Shown here: positions 8,280 to 16,831 of the stretch, in pieces
Position numbering within the stretch: the first letter of the stretch is position 1
Layout: each line of letters starts with the position of its first letter
Source of the DNA: Marisediminitalea alba
GTDB lineage: Bacteria; Pseudomonadota; Gammaproteobacteria; Enterobacterales; Alteromonadaceae
Reading direction: 5' to 3'
Assembly: GCF_002993365.1 (NCBI RefSeq)
Contig: NZ_PVNP01000065.1
Span: forward strand, 1-32,720
DNA length: 32,720 bases
The notes under the pieces: model-generated
What the model was told of the DNA's origin: nothing
Databases searched by the model: none
The model's input: only the letters and a program-made list of their open reading frames with translations
Translations under genes and position numbers: made by a program

Positions 8280-8776
8280 TCCAGGCGTAAGCGATTATTA
8301 GTGTCCCGGCTGTTCCTGATTAATTCCAGCGAGCTGTCGTAGTCACTTTTCGCCAGTCGGTCATAAAGTAATACATTAACAGTGGCAGCCAGGTTAAGAC
8401 TGTTAAAGGTAGGGATATACACCACATGGTCGCACCTGGCGACTAACGAAGGCTCCATACTGCCGTCTTCCGGGCCAAACAGGTAGAAAGCATTGTCCGG
8501 ATGGACGAATTCGGGCAAGGGTGTTGCGCCTTCCACCAGCTCAACCCCCACGACAGTGGCGCCGGACGGAATAACGGTTTCCAGATGGTCAACGCCAACC
8601 GTGGGGATCACGCGGTGATACGCTTTGGTATCAGCATTAAATTCTTTTGCGTGACGAAAACGCTGGCCGGTATAAAACACACTGCTAACGCCAAAGCAGC
8701 CGGCGGCACGCAAAATGCTGGCAACATTGGTCGCGGATTTCGGGTTTTGTAACCCAATAGAAACGGCACGGTACAC
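8273..8776 (-). CDS. TrmH/SpoU-family RNA methyltransferase
   Basis: SPOUT-fold 2'-O-methyltransferase expected to use S-adenosylmethionine on tRNA or rRNA. At 167 residues it has only the catalytic domain. The family motifs are NVASILRAAGCFG (17-29), LFGPEDGS (99-106) and IPTFNSLNLAATVNVLLYDR (121-140); the last two form the knotted cofactor site. I chose the GTG at 8776 because AGGAGG stands six nt upstream and the protein then opens directly into the first beta strand. A longer frame reaches 8884 but adds a leader without domain character. The substrate position cannot be told from sequence. The stop overlaps the end of the Amt-GGDEF-EAL gene by seven bp in convergent orientation. Confidence 0.87.
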   Translation of the reverse strand: MYRAVSIGLQNPKSATNVASILRAAGCFGVSSVFYTGQRFRHAKEFNADTKAYHRVIPTVGVDHLETVIPSGATVVGVELVEGATPLPEFVHPDNAFYLFGPEDGSMEPSLVARCDHVVYIPTFNSLNLAATVNVLLYDRLAKSDYDSSLELIRNSRDTNNRLRLDQ

Positions 8777-9116
8777 GCTGAACCTCCTGTTTAAAGAAGA
8801 CTGCATTTTAGTTTGCTGGGGCAAAATCACAACCACCATTACAATCCAATCGCGCTTAAACAGCGTAGTGATGAGGTCGGGCAATTCCTACAGACGGTCG
8901 GGAAATATTTGCCCGTAGAATGAAAACTCACACAAAAACTTTTCGCCAAACTTACAAATAAACACCATTTAACAACAACCTACAATATTACTCAGTTTTC
9001 TCCAAACGGTACAATTCCTGCAATCACCATTGGTTAAATATCATCAGTTTATGATGTTAACGACAAAACATCAGCGACATTGATTTTTCAAGGATAAGGG
9101 TAATCAGGGGCTTACT
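8777..9116. other. Divergent intergenic region, methyltransferase / PLD-like gene
   Basis: This 340-bp stretch holds the AGGAGG of the methyltransferase (8783-8788) and the CAGGGG ribosome binding site of the PLD-like gene. From about 8930 to 9100 it is AT-rich, as expected for divergent promoters. I could not fix -35/-10 pairs with confidence and see no gene or RNA structure in it. Confidence 0.5.
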
Positions 9117-11297
9117 ATGACCAAGCAAAATATTTTCGAACCAGGTAAAAATTGTTGGCAGGAAACTCAGGCCTGCTATTCCACCCCGCTTATCGACTGT
9201 GCCAACTACTACCGGGCCTTGCATTCAAGTATTTGTAAAGCTGAAAAGCAAATCATCATTGTTGGATGGGATATCGACAGTCGTATACGGCTGCTTCATG
9301 GTGAAGAGGAAGAGCAGTCTGAAGCCCCTTCAAGGATTGGCGACCTGATCAGGTGGAAAGCCGAGCAGAATCCCGACCTCAAAATCTATCTGTTACGCTG
9401 GGACTCATCCTTTGCATTTTTCGATCAACGTGAAATGTGGGCACTGGAAGTCTGGCAGGATAAAACACCGGAGAATGTTCAGGCTATCCTTGATGACTCC
9501 ATTCCCATGGGCGGCTCGCAGCACCAGAAAATCGTTGTCATCGATAACGAAGTGGTATTTTCCGGCGGTATGGATGTGGCATTACATCGTTGGGATACTC
9601 GTGAACATAAAATCGATGAACCCGGCCGTAACGGTCCGGACGGTGAATATGGTCCATTTCACGATGTGCAAATCGTGTCCAGTGGCCCGTTGGTAAAACA
9701 TTTTGCCGAACTCGCACACTGGCGCTGGAATCGCATTGCCGATAACCCTATCGAGTCTATTGGGTTTCCTGACACCGACACGGATGATTTGCCTGGATGC
9801 TGGCCGGACGGCGTTAAGCCCTGCTTTACCAACGCCGATTGTGCTATCGCGCGAACCATTCCGGAAATGGAAGACACCGAGCTGGTTCAGGAAGTTAGGC
9901 ACATGCTGATCAACCTCATTGGTCAGGCAGAGAAATTTATTTACATTGAAAATCAGTTTGCCACCCGTGAAGAGATAGCCTATGCCATTAACAAGCGGAT
10001 GAAAGAATGTCCTGATCTGCACGTGGTCATTGTGAGTTCTTATGATCCGAAAGGATTGTTTGAATCTGAGGCTTACTGGGCGAGCCGTATTACGTTTAAG
10101 AATATTATCGAAAAAGATATCGATGACGGTCGGGTGATGATGACCTACTCGTCTATCCGCGATCAACAAGGCCGGATGGCATACAAACGGGTGCATTCAA
10201 AGGTGATGACCATTGATAACCAGTATCTGGTTATTGGCTCATCGAACCTGAGTAATCGCTCAATGACCCTGGATACGGAGGTGGATTTGGTCTTTCATGG
10301 CAGCACGGAAGAAAACCAGCGCTGCATCGAATTTGTCCGCAACGATCTGCTGGCTGAACATACCGGCCGGGAAACAGACCAGATGCAGGATCTGATCAAC
10401 AGTGACGCGCCGGTAACGGCCATTATGGAAGGTCAGTTAGCCCACGGTTATGTGCTTACAGAAATTGATGACAGTGAATTTACCACCGCATCGGAAACCA
10501 ATGTATTTCGCAGTATTTCTGATCCGGAAGAGCCGCTCGGTCCGGCAATACCGGATTTCCATGGTAAATTCAGTGCCATTACCAATCCTCGTCGCCGGAC
10601 CATTATGATTAGCCTGGGCGTTATCATACTGGCGCTGATAGCGGGTGCGCTGATCCTTATCAGTAATACCGTTCCATGGCTCGACGGCGACCGTATTCAG
10701 GCCTTCCTGGAAGAAAGCCGCGGCACCTACTTTGCGTTACCGACCGTATTACTGGTGTATCTGGTAGGCGGGCTACTGTTCTTCCCGGTCACTGTACTCT
10801 CGCTGGCGGTGGCTGCAATTTTCGGCCCGATATGGGGGCCGCTCTACGGCATCATGGGCGCCCTGCTCAGCGCAGGCACCACGTTCCTGCTGGGTAAACT
10901 GTTAGGTAATGCCGGACTGCGCAAACTGGGCGGCCCGAAAGTTGAGGCGGTTGATGAGAAGCTGAAGAAAAGCGGCATCATTGGCGTTGCGGCAATTCGT
11001 ATGCTGCCGGTAGCGCCTTTCAGTCTGGTGAATCTGGTGGCCGGTATTTCATCTATCACACTGGTACAATTTTTAATCGGCACCTTTTTAGGCATGGCCC
11101 CACAGATGGTTGCTAAGGGCCTGGTAGGTGACTCTATCATGCAAATTTTCAGAAACCCCTCAGCCGAAACCGTGACCTACCTGGTAGGTGGTCTGGTGTT
11201 CTGGCTGGCTATGATTATTGGTTCGCAGAAAGCGGCTAAAATGTATCAGGCGAAAAAAGAAGAGGCAAAAGAAGAATCTGAAGAATGTATCGCTTAA
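9117..11297 (+). CDS. Phospholipase D-like protein fused to a VTT (DedA/TVP38-type) membrane domain
   Basis: The 726-residue protein has two parts. The N-terminal ~430 residues carry two HKD phospholipase D motifs, HQKIVVID (His136, Lys138, Asp143) and HSKVMTID (His360, Lys362, Asp367), each followed by the usual GG/GSSN segment. From about 495 the protein is membrane-embedded. The VTT-type signature GGLLFFPVTVLSLAVAAIFGPIWG (551-574) is followed by a Gly-rich helix and RMLPVAPFSLVNLVAG (628-643); the tail is charged (KKEEAKEESEE). No signal peptide precedes the PLD part, so it is likely cytoplasmic. It may act on membrane phospholipids or their head groups, but the substrate is unproven. The stop overlaps the start of the next gene, which suggests a coupled pair. 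Confidence 0.9.
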   Translation: MTKQNIFEPGKNCWQETQACYSTPLIDCANYYRALHSSICKAEKQIIIVGWDIDSRIRLLHGEEEEQSEAPSRIGDLIRWKAEQNPDLKIYLLRWDSSFAFFDQREMWALEVWQDKTPENVQAILDDSIPMGGSQHQKIVVIDNEVVFSGGMDVALHRWDTREHKIDEPGRNGPDGEYGPFHDVQIVSSGPLVKHFAELAHWRWNRIADNPIESIGFPDTDTDDLPGCWPDGVKPCFTNADCAIARTIPEMEDTELVQEVRHMLINLIGQAEKFIYIENQFATREEIAYAINKRMKECPDLHVVIVSSYDPKGLFESEAYWASRITFKNIIEKDIDDGRVMMTYSSIRDQQGRMAYKRVHSKVMTIDNQYLVIGSSNLSNRSMTLDTEVDLVFHGSTEENQRCIEFVRNDLLAEHTGRETDQMQDLINSDAPVTAIMEGQLAHGYVLTEIDDSEFTTASETNVFRSISDPEEPLGPAIPDFHGKFSAITNPRRRTIMISLGVIILALIAGALILISNTVPWLDGDRIQAFLEESRGTYFALPTVLLVYLVGGLLFFPVTVLSLAVAAIFGPIWGPLYGIMGALLSAGTTFLLGKLLGNAGLRKLGGPKVEAVDEKLKKSGIIGVAAIRMLPVAPFSLVNLVAGISSITLVQFLIGTFLGMAPQMVAKGLVGDSIMQIFRNPSAETVTYLVGGLVFWLAMIIGSQKAAKMYQAKKEEAKEESEECIA

Positions 11298-11998
11298 TTA
11301 CCTATAATCTGCACAGCGGCGTCGGCCGGGACGGCATTCAGGATTATGCTCGCATCGGCCGCTTTTTGGTTGAACAGGACGCCGACTTTGTACTGCTACA
11401 GGAAATGGATACCCGCTCAGCCGAACGCGACGTTAACGATGATATCAGTGCGATTTGTGCTGACGGCAAATACATGTTGATACCTGCGCCAACGGTGACT
11501 ACCGAGCATGGCTGGTATGGCAATGCGATTCTCACCCGCCATCCGGTTTTGCACCGTCAGCAGTTTAATATCAGCGTTCCTGGCCGCGAGCCGCGCACCC
11601 TGCAACACGTTGTGGTGACACTGGGCAAACAGCCGCTTAGTTTGCTGAATGCCCATTTAGGACTCAAAAAGAAAGAGCGGGCTTATCAGGCCAGACGCTT
11701 GCACGAGATCATTCAGTCTGTTAACGAGCGTAATCAAATGCCGGCCTGCCTGGGTGGTGATATGAACGAATGGTGGCTGAACACCCGGCTGTTTAAGCGG
11801 CTTGATCAAACCTACCAGCAGCTTCGCACCGGCAGAAGCTTTCCAAGTCACCTGCCACTGTTTAAGCTGGATCGCTTATGGACCAGTCCTGAGCTTAGGG
11901 TAAACCACTGTGACCGGCTAATGGATAAGGGTTACCGCCATTACTCTGATCATTTAGCGGTTAAGGTGGATTTTGAGATGAGTCCGCCTACTGAATAA
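11285..11998 (+). CDS. Endonuclease/exonuclease/phosphatase-family protein
   Basis: Metal-dependent phosphoesterase of the EEP fold, 237 residues, with no signal peptide. The family residues are YNLH (Asn8), LLQEMD (Glu40), NAHLG (His124), GGDMNEW (Asp159, Asn161) and YSDHLAV (Asp222, His223). Members cut DNA, phosphoinositides, sphingomyelin or other phosphodiesters, so the substrate is not fixed by the motifs. Its ATG lies inside the last codons of the PLD-VTT gene (13-nt overlap), so the two are probably co-translated. A shared role in phospholipid turnover is a reasonable inference. The 3' end overlaps the facing DUF4019 gene by 11 bp. Confidence 0.9.
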   Translation: MYRLITYNLHSGVGRDGIQDYARIGRFLVEQDADFVLLQEMDTRSAERDVNDDISAICADGKYMLIPAPTVTTEHGWYGNAILTRHPVLHRQQFNISVPGREPRTLQHVVVTLGKQPLSLLNAHLGLKKKERAYQARRLHEIIQSVNERNQMPACLGGDMNEWWLNTRLFKRLDQTYQQLRTGRSFPSHLPLFKLDRLWTSPELRVNHCDRLMDKGYRHYSDHLAVKVDFEMSPPTE

Positions 11999-12398
11999 AG
12001 TAGGCGGTGACTTTTAGCTGACCACCCTCTTCCGACAGGACCAGGATTTCGCTGAGTGAACTGGCCTTCTCAAACTCACTGGCAAACTTTAACACCCAGT
12101 ATTCGCCGTCGGGCAAACCGCTGAACTTTTGACGTTTGCCATAACCGGTGAGATTACGGTTGGTTAAATTTCCCAGTTTGCTGCGGGTTCCTTTCAATAC
12201 CTGATCCCACTGCGAGGCATCAATACGTTGCTTAAAACTCTGACTGGCATATTGCCAGGTCTGGTAGAATCGACCGTTATCCAGTAACTCCAGCCAGGTA
12301 TAGGCAGGCGCCAGATCCATCTGGGGCTCATTAGCATAAGACGGCACAACCGCCATCAAACACCAGCTAACTAACAGTAAACGTGCGAACCTGCGCAT
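11988..12398 (-). CDS. Secreted DUF4019-family protein
   Basis: A 136-residue protein of unknown function. It starts with a cleavable-type signal peptide (MRRFARLLLVSWCLMAVVPSYA), giving a periplasmic mature chain of about 110 residues. The body (WLELLDNGRFYQTWQYAS, WDQVLKGTRSKLG, GEYWVLKFASEFEKA) resembles the DUF4019 family. I chose the ATG at 12398 because it begins the signal peptide and has GGGGGA just upstream; a TTG five codons earlier would put the GGGGGA inside the gene. It follows the pullulanase on the same strand, but a terminator lies between them, so it is transcribed by read-through or from a promoter I could not identify. Confidence 0.82.
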   Translation of the reverse strand: MRRFARLLLVSWCLMAVVPSYANEPQMDLAPAYTWLELLDNGRFYQTWQYASQSFKQRIDASQWDQVLKGTRSKLGNLTNRNLTGYGKRQKFSGLPDGEYWVLKFASEFEKASSLSEILVLSEEGGQLKVTAYFIQ

Positions 12399-12411
12399 TA
12401 TTATTTCCCCC

Positions 12412-12445
12412 AAAAAAAGCGCGCCGGAAACCAGGCGCGCTTTTA
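12412..12445 (-). terminator. Rho-independent terminator after the pullulanase gene
   Basis: GGCGCGC and GCGCGCC arms enclose an 8-nt loop; on the minus strand the stem is followed by seven T (12412-12418). It ends the receptor-pullulanase operon, 20 nt past the pullulanase stop. The T-run directly abuts the ribosome binding region of the DUF4019 gene. Confidence 0.88.
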
Positions 12446-12463
12446 CGGTACAACAAGTCAGGG

Positions 12464-15400
12464 TTATTTCGCAATAACCGTCAGGATGGGTTGGGAAGCA
12501 TCCGGACCGGTTACCCTGAACTCGTAAGTTCCGGCTGCCAGTTCAATCAGCAGATTGTTGTTACTACTGCCCAGAGTCTTGCTAACACCCTCATCAACGG
12601 TATTGATCAGAGCATCGTCCGGATTGCCCAGATTCACCGTCGCCCAGTCTTCTGAGGCAACCTTAAACTCGGTAGCACCACCGCCTAGAGTAATATCGAC
12701 GGAATAGACACCAGCGCCCTGATAGATAAGTTCATCATCCGTACCCCAGCCATTCATACCACCACGCAGATAAACCGGGGTATTGCCAAAGAATTGCTCA
12801 TTGAAAACCTTAAGTACAGGTTCAGCCTTATCAGTAGCATCAAGCACAAACACATAGTCACCGTCTTCTTCAATGGTCAGTACCAGGTTGTCATTGGTCG
12901 CCGCCAGGTATGTCGGCTCACCTAATACCACCTGTTTATCGGCATCCGCTCCCGACAGCGCCCCAAGGTTTACGATTGCCCAGTCTTCAGATGCGACCTT
13001 AAACTCATAGCTGCCAGCAGTCAGCGACATTGCCACCTGATACTGACGACTACCCTGATACAACAGTGGTGTGTCTGTACCCCAGCCGTTAAAGCCGCCG
13101 CGAAGATACACCTCGGTTCCCGCATAAGGCTCCTCGTTTTCAACCGTTAATACCGGTGCCTGGGGATCGCTGGCATCTATGGTAAACAAATAGGTTGCAT
13201 CGATTGTGGGGGTAAAGAACAGGTTATTGTTAGTGGTTCCCAGCGCCACCGGTTCGCCCTCGGTAACGGTTGCTTCAGACGCATTGGCTGCACCAAAGTT
13301 AACCGTTGCCCAATCTTCGGAGGCAAACTTAAACTCATACTGGTTACCCGCAGTTAACTGGGCTGTTGCGGTATAGATACCGTTACCCTGATAACTGAAT
13401 TCACCATCGGTTCCCCAACCATTCATGCTACCGCGCAGATAAACCGGCGTATCACCGTAAGGCACTACATCCGGGGCTCCCGCGGTGGCATAACTCGCCA
13501 GACCATAACCCTGTGCCCCTGCCTGAGGCTTAACAAATACAGCAATGGTTAGCGCTGGCACCGTAAAGCTACCATTACCCGATTGATCTTCGGTGAAATA
13601 CGCGCCGCGTACGGTGCTGTCGTAAGAGCTTTGCTGAACCGGGTGTAGTACAAAACCACTAGCGGTATTGACGCTCAGGGTCTTTTCTTCATAACCGGTA
13701 TTTACCATTACCATCACGGCATCATAATTAACATCGATATCAGTAAGCAGGGTTTCTGCCTCACTGTTATAGCCGTCGTCAATGCTCATGGCGATCAGGC
13801 CAACCTGCTGGCGGGTACCCAGATTATGAAAACCTACCCGCTGCATGATTTGTTCGGCGGTAGTGAGTCGAAATAACGGGCTGGTCTGGCGAATAGTTAG
13901 AAATTCCTTAAACACTTCTGCCGCCAGTTCAATTTCCGTCATGCTGGCAGCCCGTTCAGGCGATGACACAAACTGGCCCATTTCTGACCAGCGGGCCTCG
14001 TTTTTCTCAGCGAGCGGTAAACCCACATTCCAGTTGTTGGTTTGCATGGTGAAATCTACGTAGTTAAACCAGTCACCGGAGTCGTAGCTGTCGCGATCCA
14101 TGGATTTAGAGCGCAACATATCACCGCCCATCTGTAAAAATGGAATACCCTGGGATAACAAAGTAATTCCCATACCGGCATTTTGCGCCCGCACTCGTTC
14201 GTGGAGGGTCAGCGACTCTGGTAACACGTAGTTAAGCTGATCCCACAGGGTTTCATTATCGTGTTTAGACACATAATTGATAATGTCGGCAGGATCTTTA
14301 GCATAACCACCAAGTGCTGAGGCCGTGGTAGCGCGTCCACCCGAGGTGTTTAATACAAAGTCAGCCAGCGTTCCGGCCATGCCCATTTTGACCCTATCCT
14401 GTTCATACAGTGCAGAATCACTGTCGGGGTTAAAAATATGACCATAGCGGATCGCATCACGCAGTCTGTCGTTATAGGTACCAATTTCGGTACCGGCCAT
14501 ATTCAGCTGGTTAGCCTGCTCGTAACCACGGTCTATCTTGTTCCAGCCTTCACCGTAAAAGTAGTTATCCGGATCGATAGCCTGAATAGCTTCACGTAAG
14601 CGCACCATGCTGTCTTTGGTCGACTGACTCATTATGTCAAAGCGGAAAGCGTCAAACTTGTATTCACTGGCCCACATCGATAATGAGTCCAGCATCAGCT
14701 TTTCCATCATCACATTACGCGGCTCGGTGTCCTCGCAACAGGTTTCCCGCACAATAGCACCGCTATCCGTCTCATAACGATGGTAGTAACCGGGCACCAC
14801 TTTATCGAGGACCGATTTAGTAAAGATACCTGACGCATTGGTGTGGTTATACACCACATCAAGGGCTACCCGCAGACCAATCTCGTGCAGCGCCTGTACC
14901 ATGGCGCGCATTTCAATGATCCGCTCAACCCCTTCAGCACTGGACGCATAACTCCCTTCCGGCGCATTGAAGTGATGCGGGTCATACCCCCAGTTAAAGC
15001 TGTCGACACTGCGTAAATCCTGGGTCAGCGCCTGGGCACTGCCTGCTTCGGATAGCGGGTCGTAGCTGTTGTACACATCCAGTAAAATGCTGCTCGGATC
15101 TTCTTCGTTACACACCTGGGCATCCGGTTTTTTCACACAAAGCTGACCTACGGTATCGTAGATGTCCACGGTATTGGCCGGATCTTCATCGATGGTGGCA
15201 ATATCGTTGCTGGGCAGAATATGAAAATGGGTTAATCCCGCATCGGCCAGGGTCTGTAAGTGATTGACCGGATCGCTGCCGGCTTCGGTAAAAGCCAGGT
15301 ATTTACCACGATTGGTTTCACTGGTAGACATATCGCGAATACTGAAGTCGCGCACATGTCCTTCGTAAATCACCGCATCTTCCGGATTCGCAATCTCCGG

Positions 15401-16831
15401 GATCCACTGGGTATCCCAACCGTCTGGTTTCAGCGATTCATCACTTAAATTGACAAAGCGTGAGAAGCGCCCGTTGGTCGATAATGACACCGAGTACGGA
15501 TCGGTTACTTCGAGCGTGGTAATTTCCTCCAGCGATGGATAATAAACGGTGACTTCATAACGATAGAGCTTTCTGTCGAGACTGGTATCACCGGCATAGG
15601 ACCAGACGCCAGACGTGTCATCGAAGGCCATTGGGTAACGGTTAGCCAGAGTCTTATCATCATTGAATACCAGCAAGTTTACTTCCGTTGCCGTAGGAGC
15701 CCAGACTGCTGCCGTAATGCCTTCATCGCTATAGACCCCACCGAGCATGGCTTCATCGGCGTCATTTTCACCGCGGGTATATAACTGGTCGAGTACTTTG
15801 GCATGTTGTAAGCGTGTGGCTGCCAGCAAAGTACCATCGCTTGCATAACCGCCCACAACCACCTGGGTTTTCAGCACTGCTTTGGCCTCGTCGCTACTCC
15901 ACTGGCCTTCGAATGCGGGCAATGAAGCCAGATGTGGGGCAATAGCAACCTGCTCTTCGGTAAGGCTGGTTGCGCTGAGTTCGACGGCGGCACCGTTAAG
16001 ACCATTTTCCACCGTGGTGGCCAAATCGGCCGCGGCAGAATAATGCAGTTTAACCGTTTCAACACCGTCCGGTACGTCCCATAACACGACCTGGGTATCC
16101 AGCCAGTGCGCCGCTGCACCTTCAATTTTTACCGGTTGCGGACCAAGTGATAACAAAGGAAATTCAAAGACGGTGGGCACGCCGGAGAGCGTAAAGTTCA
16201 TCCGTGTGAAGGTTTCATCGTCCTGATCCAGTGGAGCCTGGAAATCGGTGCCGCCCATTTCTTTGCCTGCATCGTCGGTCCCTTTGTGAATAATAAAATT
16301 ATGACAGGCGCCCGGAGTTCCGGCTACGCCGGGTTTAAGCTCCAGGATCCAGTAAGCCCCGAAGTTAGGATCGATACCAGAAATCGCCCGGCCATTGGCC
16401 CAGTCGGTATCGCCATCTGCGTAAGCGTCACAGGCATCATTATTCCAGGTATGCAGTTTCCAGCCGTCATAGGCACTGTCGCCAGGATCATTTGTGGCCC
16501 CTACTCCAGCACGGTTGTAGTACAACACGGCCTGATTAGCAGTTGGGAAATACACCGGATCGTCCAGCGTTGGATCAGCACCAACCACACAGGCGCTGTT
16601 GTCTTCATTAGGTACCGTGGGTGGATCGCAAGCAATGGGCGGTTTTTCCACACACATCATGCCAGCTTCATCGGGCACCAGAGGCGCATCACACACCAAC
16701 AAGTCATTGGAACCAGAGTCTGTGCCAGAACTGCCGCACCCGGTAAGGGTAAGCACCACTAACACCATTAGGCCAGCCAGTATTTTATACAGCATGCCGG
16801 TGGATGCTGTGGGTTGAGTAAAAGTATTCAT
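12464..16831 (-). CDS. Lipoprotein pullulanase (GH13 debranching enzyme) with three C-terminal repeat modules
   Basis: Cleaves alpha-1,6 branches of pullulan, starch or glycogen; 1455 residues. A lipoprotein signal ends at LTGC (Cys32), followed by a Cys-rich spacer. Next come a PUD/CBM41-like region (~92-215), further N-terminal modules, and a CBM48-type domain (~363-460). The GH13 core has the type I pullulanase signature FNWGYDP (612-618), DVVYNH (658-663), nucleophile Asp732, acid/base Glu761 and HDNE with Asp858. A C-terminal sandwich reaches ~1105. Three tandem ~100-residue repeats follow (1128-1230, 1239-1341, 1351-1453), each opening VYLRGxxNGWGTD and containing ASEDWAxVN, probably starch-binding. 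The start overlaps the receptor stop as ATGA, so translation is coupled. The protein is expected at the cell surface or in the periplasm. Confidence 0.95.
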   Translation of the reverse strand: MNTFTQPTASTGMLYKILAGLMVLVVLTLTGCGSSGTDSGSNDLLVCDAPLVPDEAGMMCVEKPPIACDPPTVPNEDNSACVVGADPTLDDPVYFPTANQAVLYYNRAGVGATNDPGDSAYDGWKLHTWNNDACDAYADGDTDWANGRAISGIDPNFGAYWILELKPGVAGTPGACHNFIIHKGTDDAGKEMGGTDFQAPLDQDDETFTRMNFTLSGVPTVFEFPLLSLGPQPVKIEGAAAHWLDTQVVLWDVPDGVETVKLHYSAAADLATTVENGLNGAAVELSATSLTEEQVAIAPHLASLPAFEGQWSSDEAKAVLKTQVVVGGYASDGTLLAATRLQHAKVLDQLYTRGENDADEAMLGGVYSDEGITAAVWAPTATEVNLLVFNDDKTLANRYPMAFDDTSGVWSYAGDTSLDRKLYRYEVTVYYPSLEEITTLEVTDPYSVSLSTNGRFSRFVNLSDESLKPDGWDTQWIPEIANPEDAVIYEGHVRDFSIRDMSTSETNRGKYLAFTEAGSDPVNHLQTLADAGLTHFHILPSNDIATIDEDPANTVDIYDTVGQLCVKKPDAQVCNEEDPSSILLDVYNSYDPLSEAGSAQALTQDLRSVDSFNWGYDPHHFNAPEGSYASSAEGVERIIEMRAMVQALHEIGLRVALDVVYNHTNASGIFTKSVLDKVVPGYYHRYETDSGAIVRETCCEDTEPRNVMMEKLMLDSLSMWASEYKFDAFRFDIMSQSTKDSMVRLREAIQAIDPDNYFYGEGWNKIDRGYEQANQLNMAGTEIGTYNDRLRDAIRYGHIFNPDSDSALYEQDRVKMGMAGTLADFVLNTSGGRATTASALGGYAKDPADIINYVSKHDNETLWDQLNYVLPESLTLHERVRAQNAGMGITLLSQGIPFLQMGGDMLRSKSMDRDSYDSGDWFNYVDFTMQTNNWNVGLPLAEKNEARWSEMGQFVSSPERAASMTEIELAAEVFKEFLTIRQTSPLFRLTTAEQIMQRVGFHNLGTRQQVGLIAMSIDDGYNSEAETLLTDIDVNYDAVMVMVNTGYEEKTLSVNTASGFVLHPVQQSSYDSTVRGAYFTEDQSGNGSFTVPALTIAVFVKPQAGAQGYGLASYATAGAPDVVPYGDTPVYLRGSMNGWGTDGEFSYQGNGIYTATAQLTAGNQYEFKFASEDWATVNFGAANASEATVTEGEPVALGTTNNNLFFTPTIDATYLFTIDASDPQAPVLTVENEEPYAGTEVYLRGGFNGWGTDTPLLYQGSRQYQVAMSLTAGSYEFKVASEDWAIVNLGALSGADADKQVVLGEPTYLAATNDNLVLTIEEDGDYVFVLDATDKAEPVLKVFNEQFFGNTPVYLRGGMNGWGTDDELIYQGAGVYSVDITLGGGATEFKVASEDWATVNLGNPDDALINTVDEGVSKTLGSSNNNLLIELAAGTYEFRVTGPDASQPILTVIAK
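12473..13450 (-). repeat. Three tandem ~100-codon module repeats in the pullulanase gene
   Basis: Repeat units lie at 13142-13450, 12809-13117 and 12473-12781, each about 309 bp, with spacers of 24 and 27 bp. At the protein level all three share VYLRG, NGWGTD, YQG, YEFK or TEFK, ASEDWA and a closing PVLTV-type strand. The most N-terminal copy differs most in its middle part. Confidence 0.88.

Noticed and set aside
8777..8884. N-terminal extension of the TrmH-family methyltransferase
   Set aside because: The extra 36 codons contain the AGGAGG ribosome site of the GTG start at 8776 and show no domain character.
9582..10196. Minus-strand frame of 204 codons opposite the PLD-like gene
   Set aside because: Antisense to a gene with two clear HKD motifs; no ribosome site or recognisable protein.
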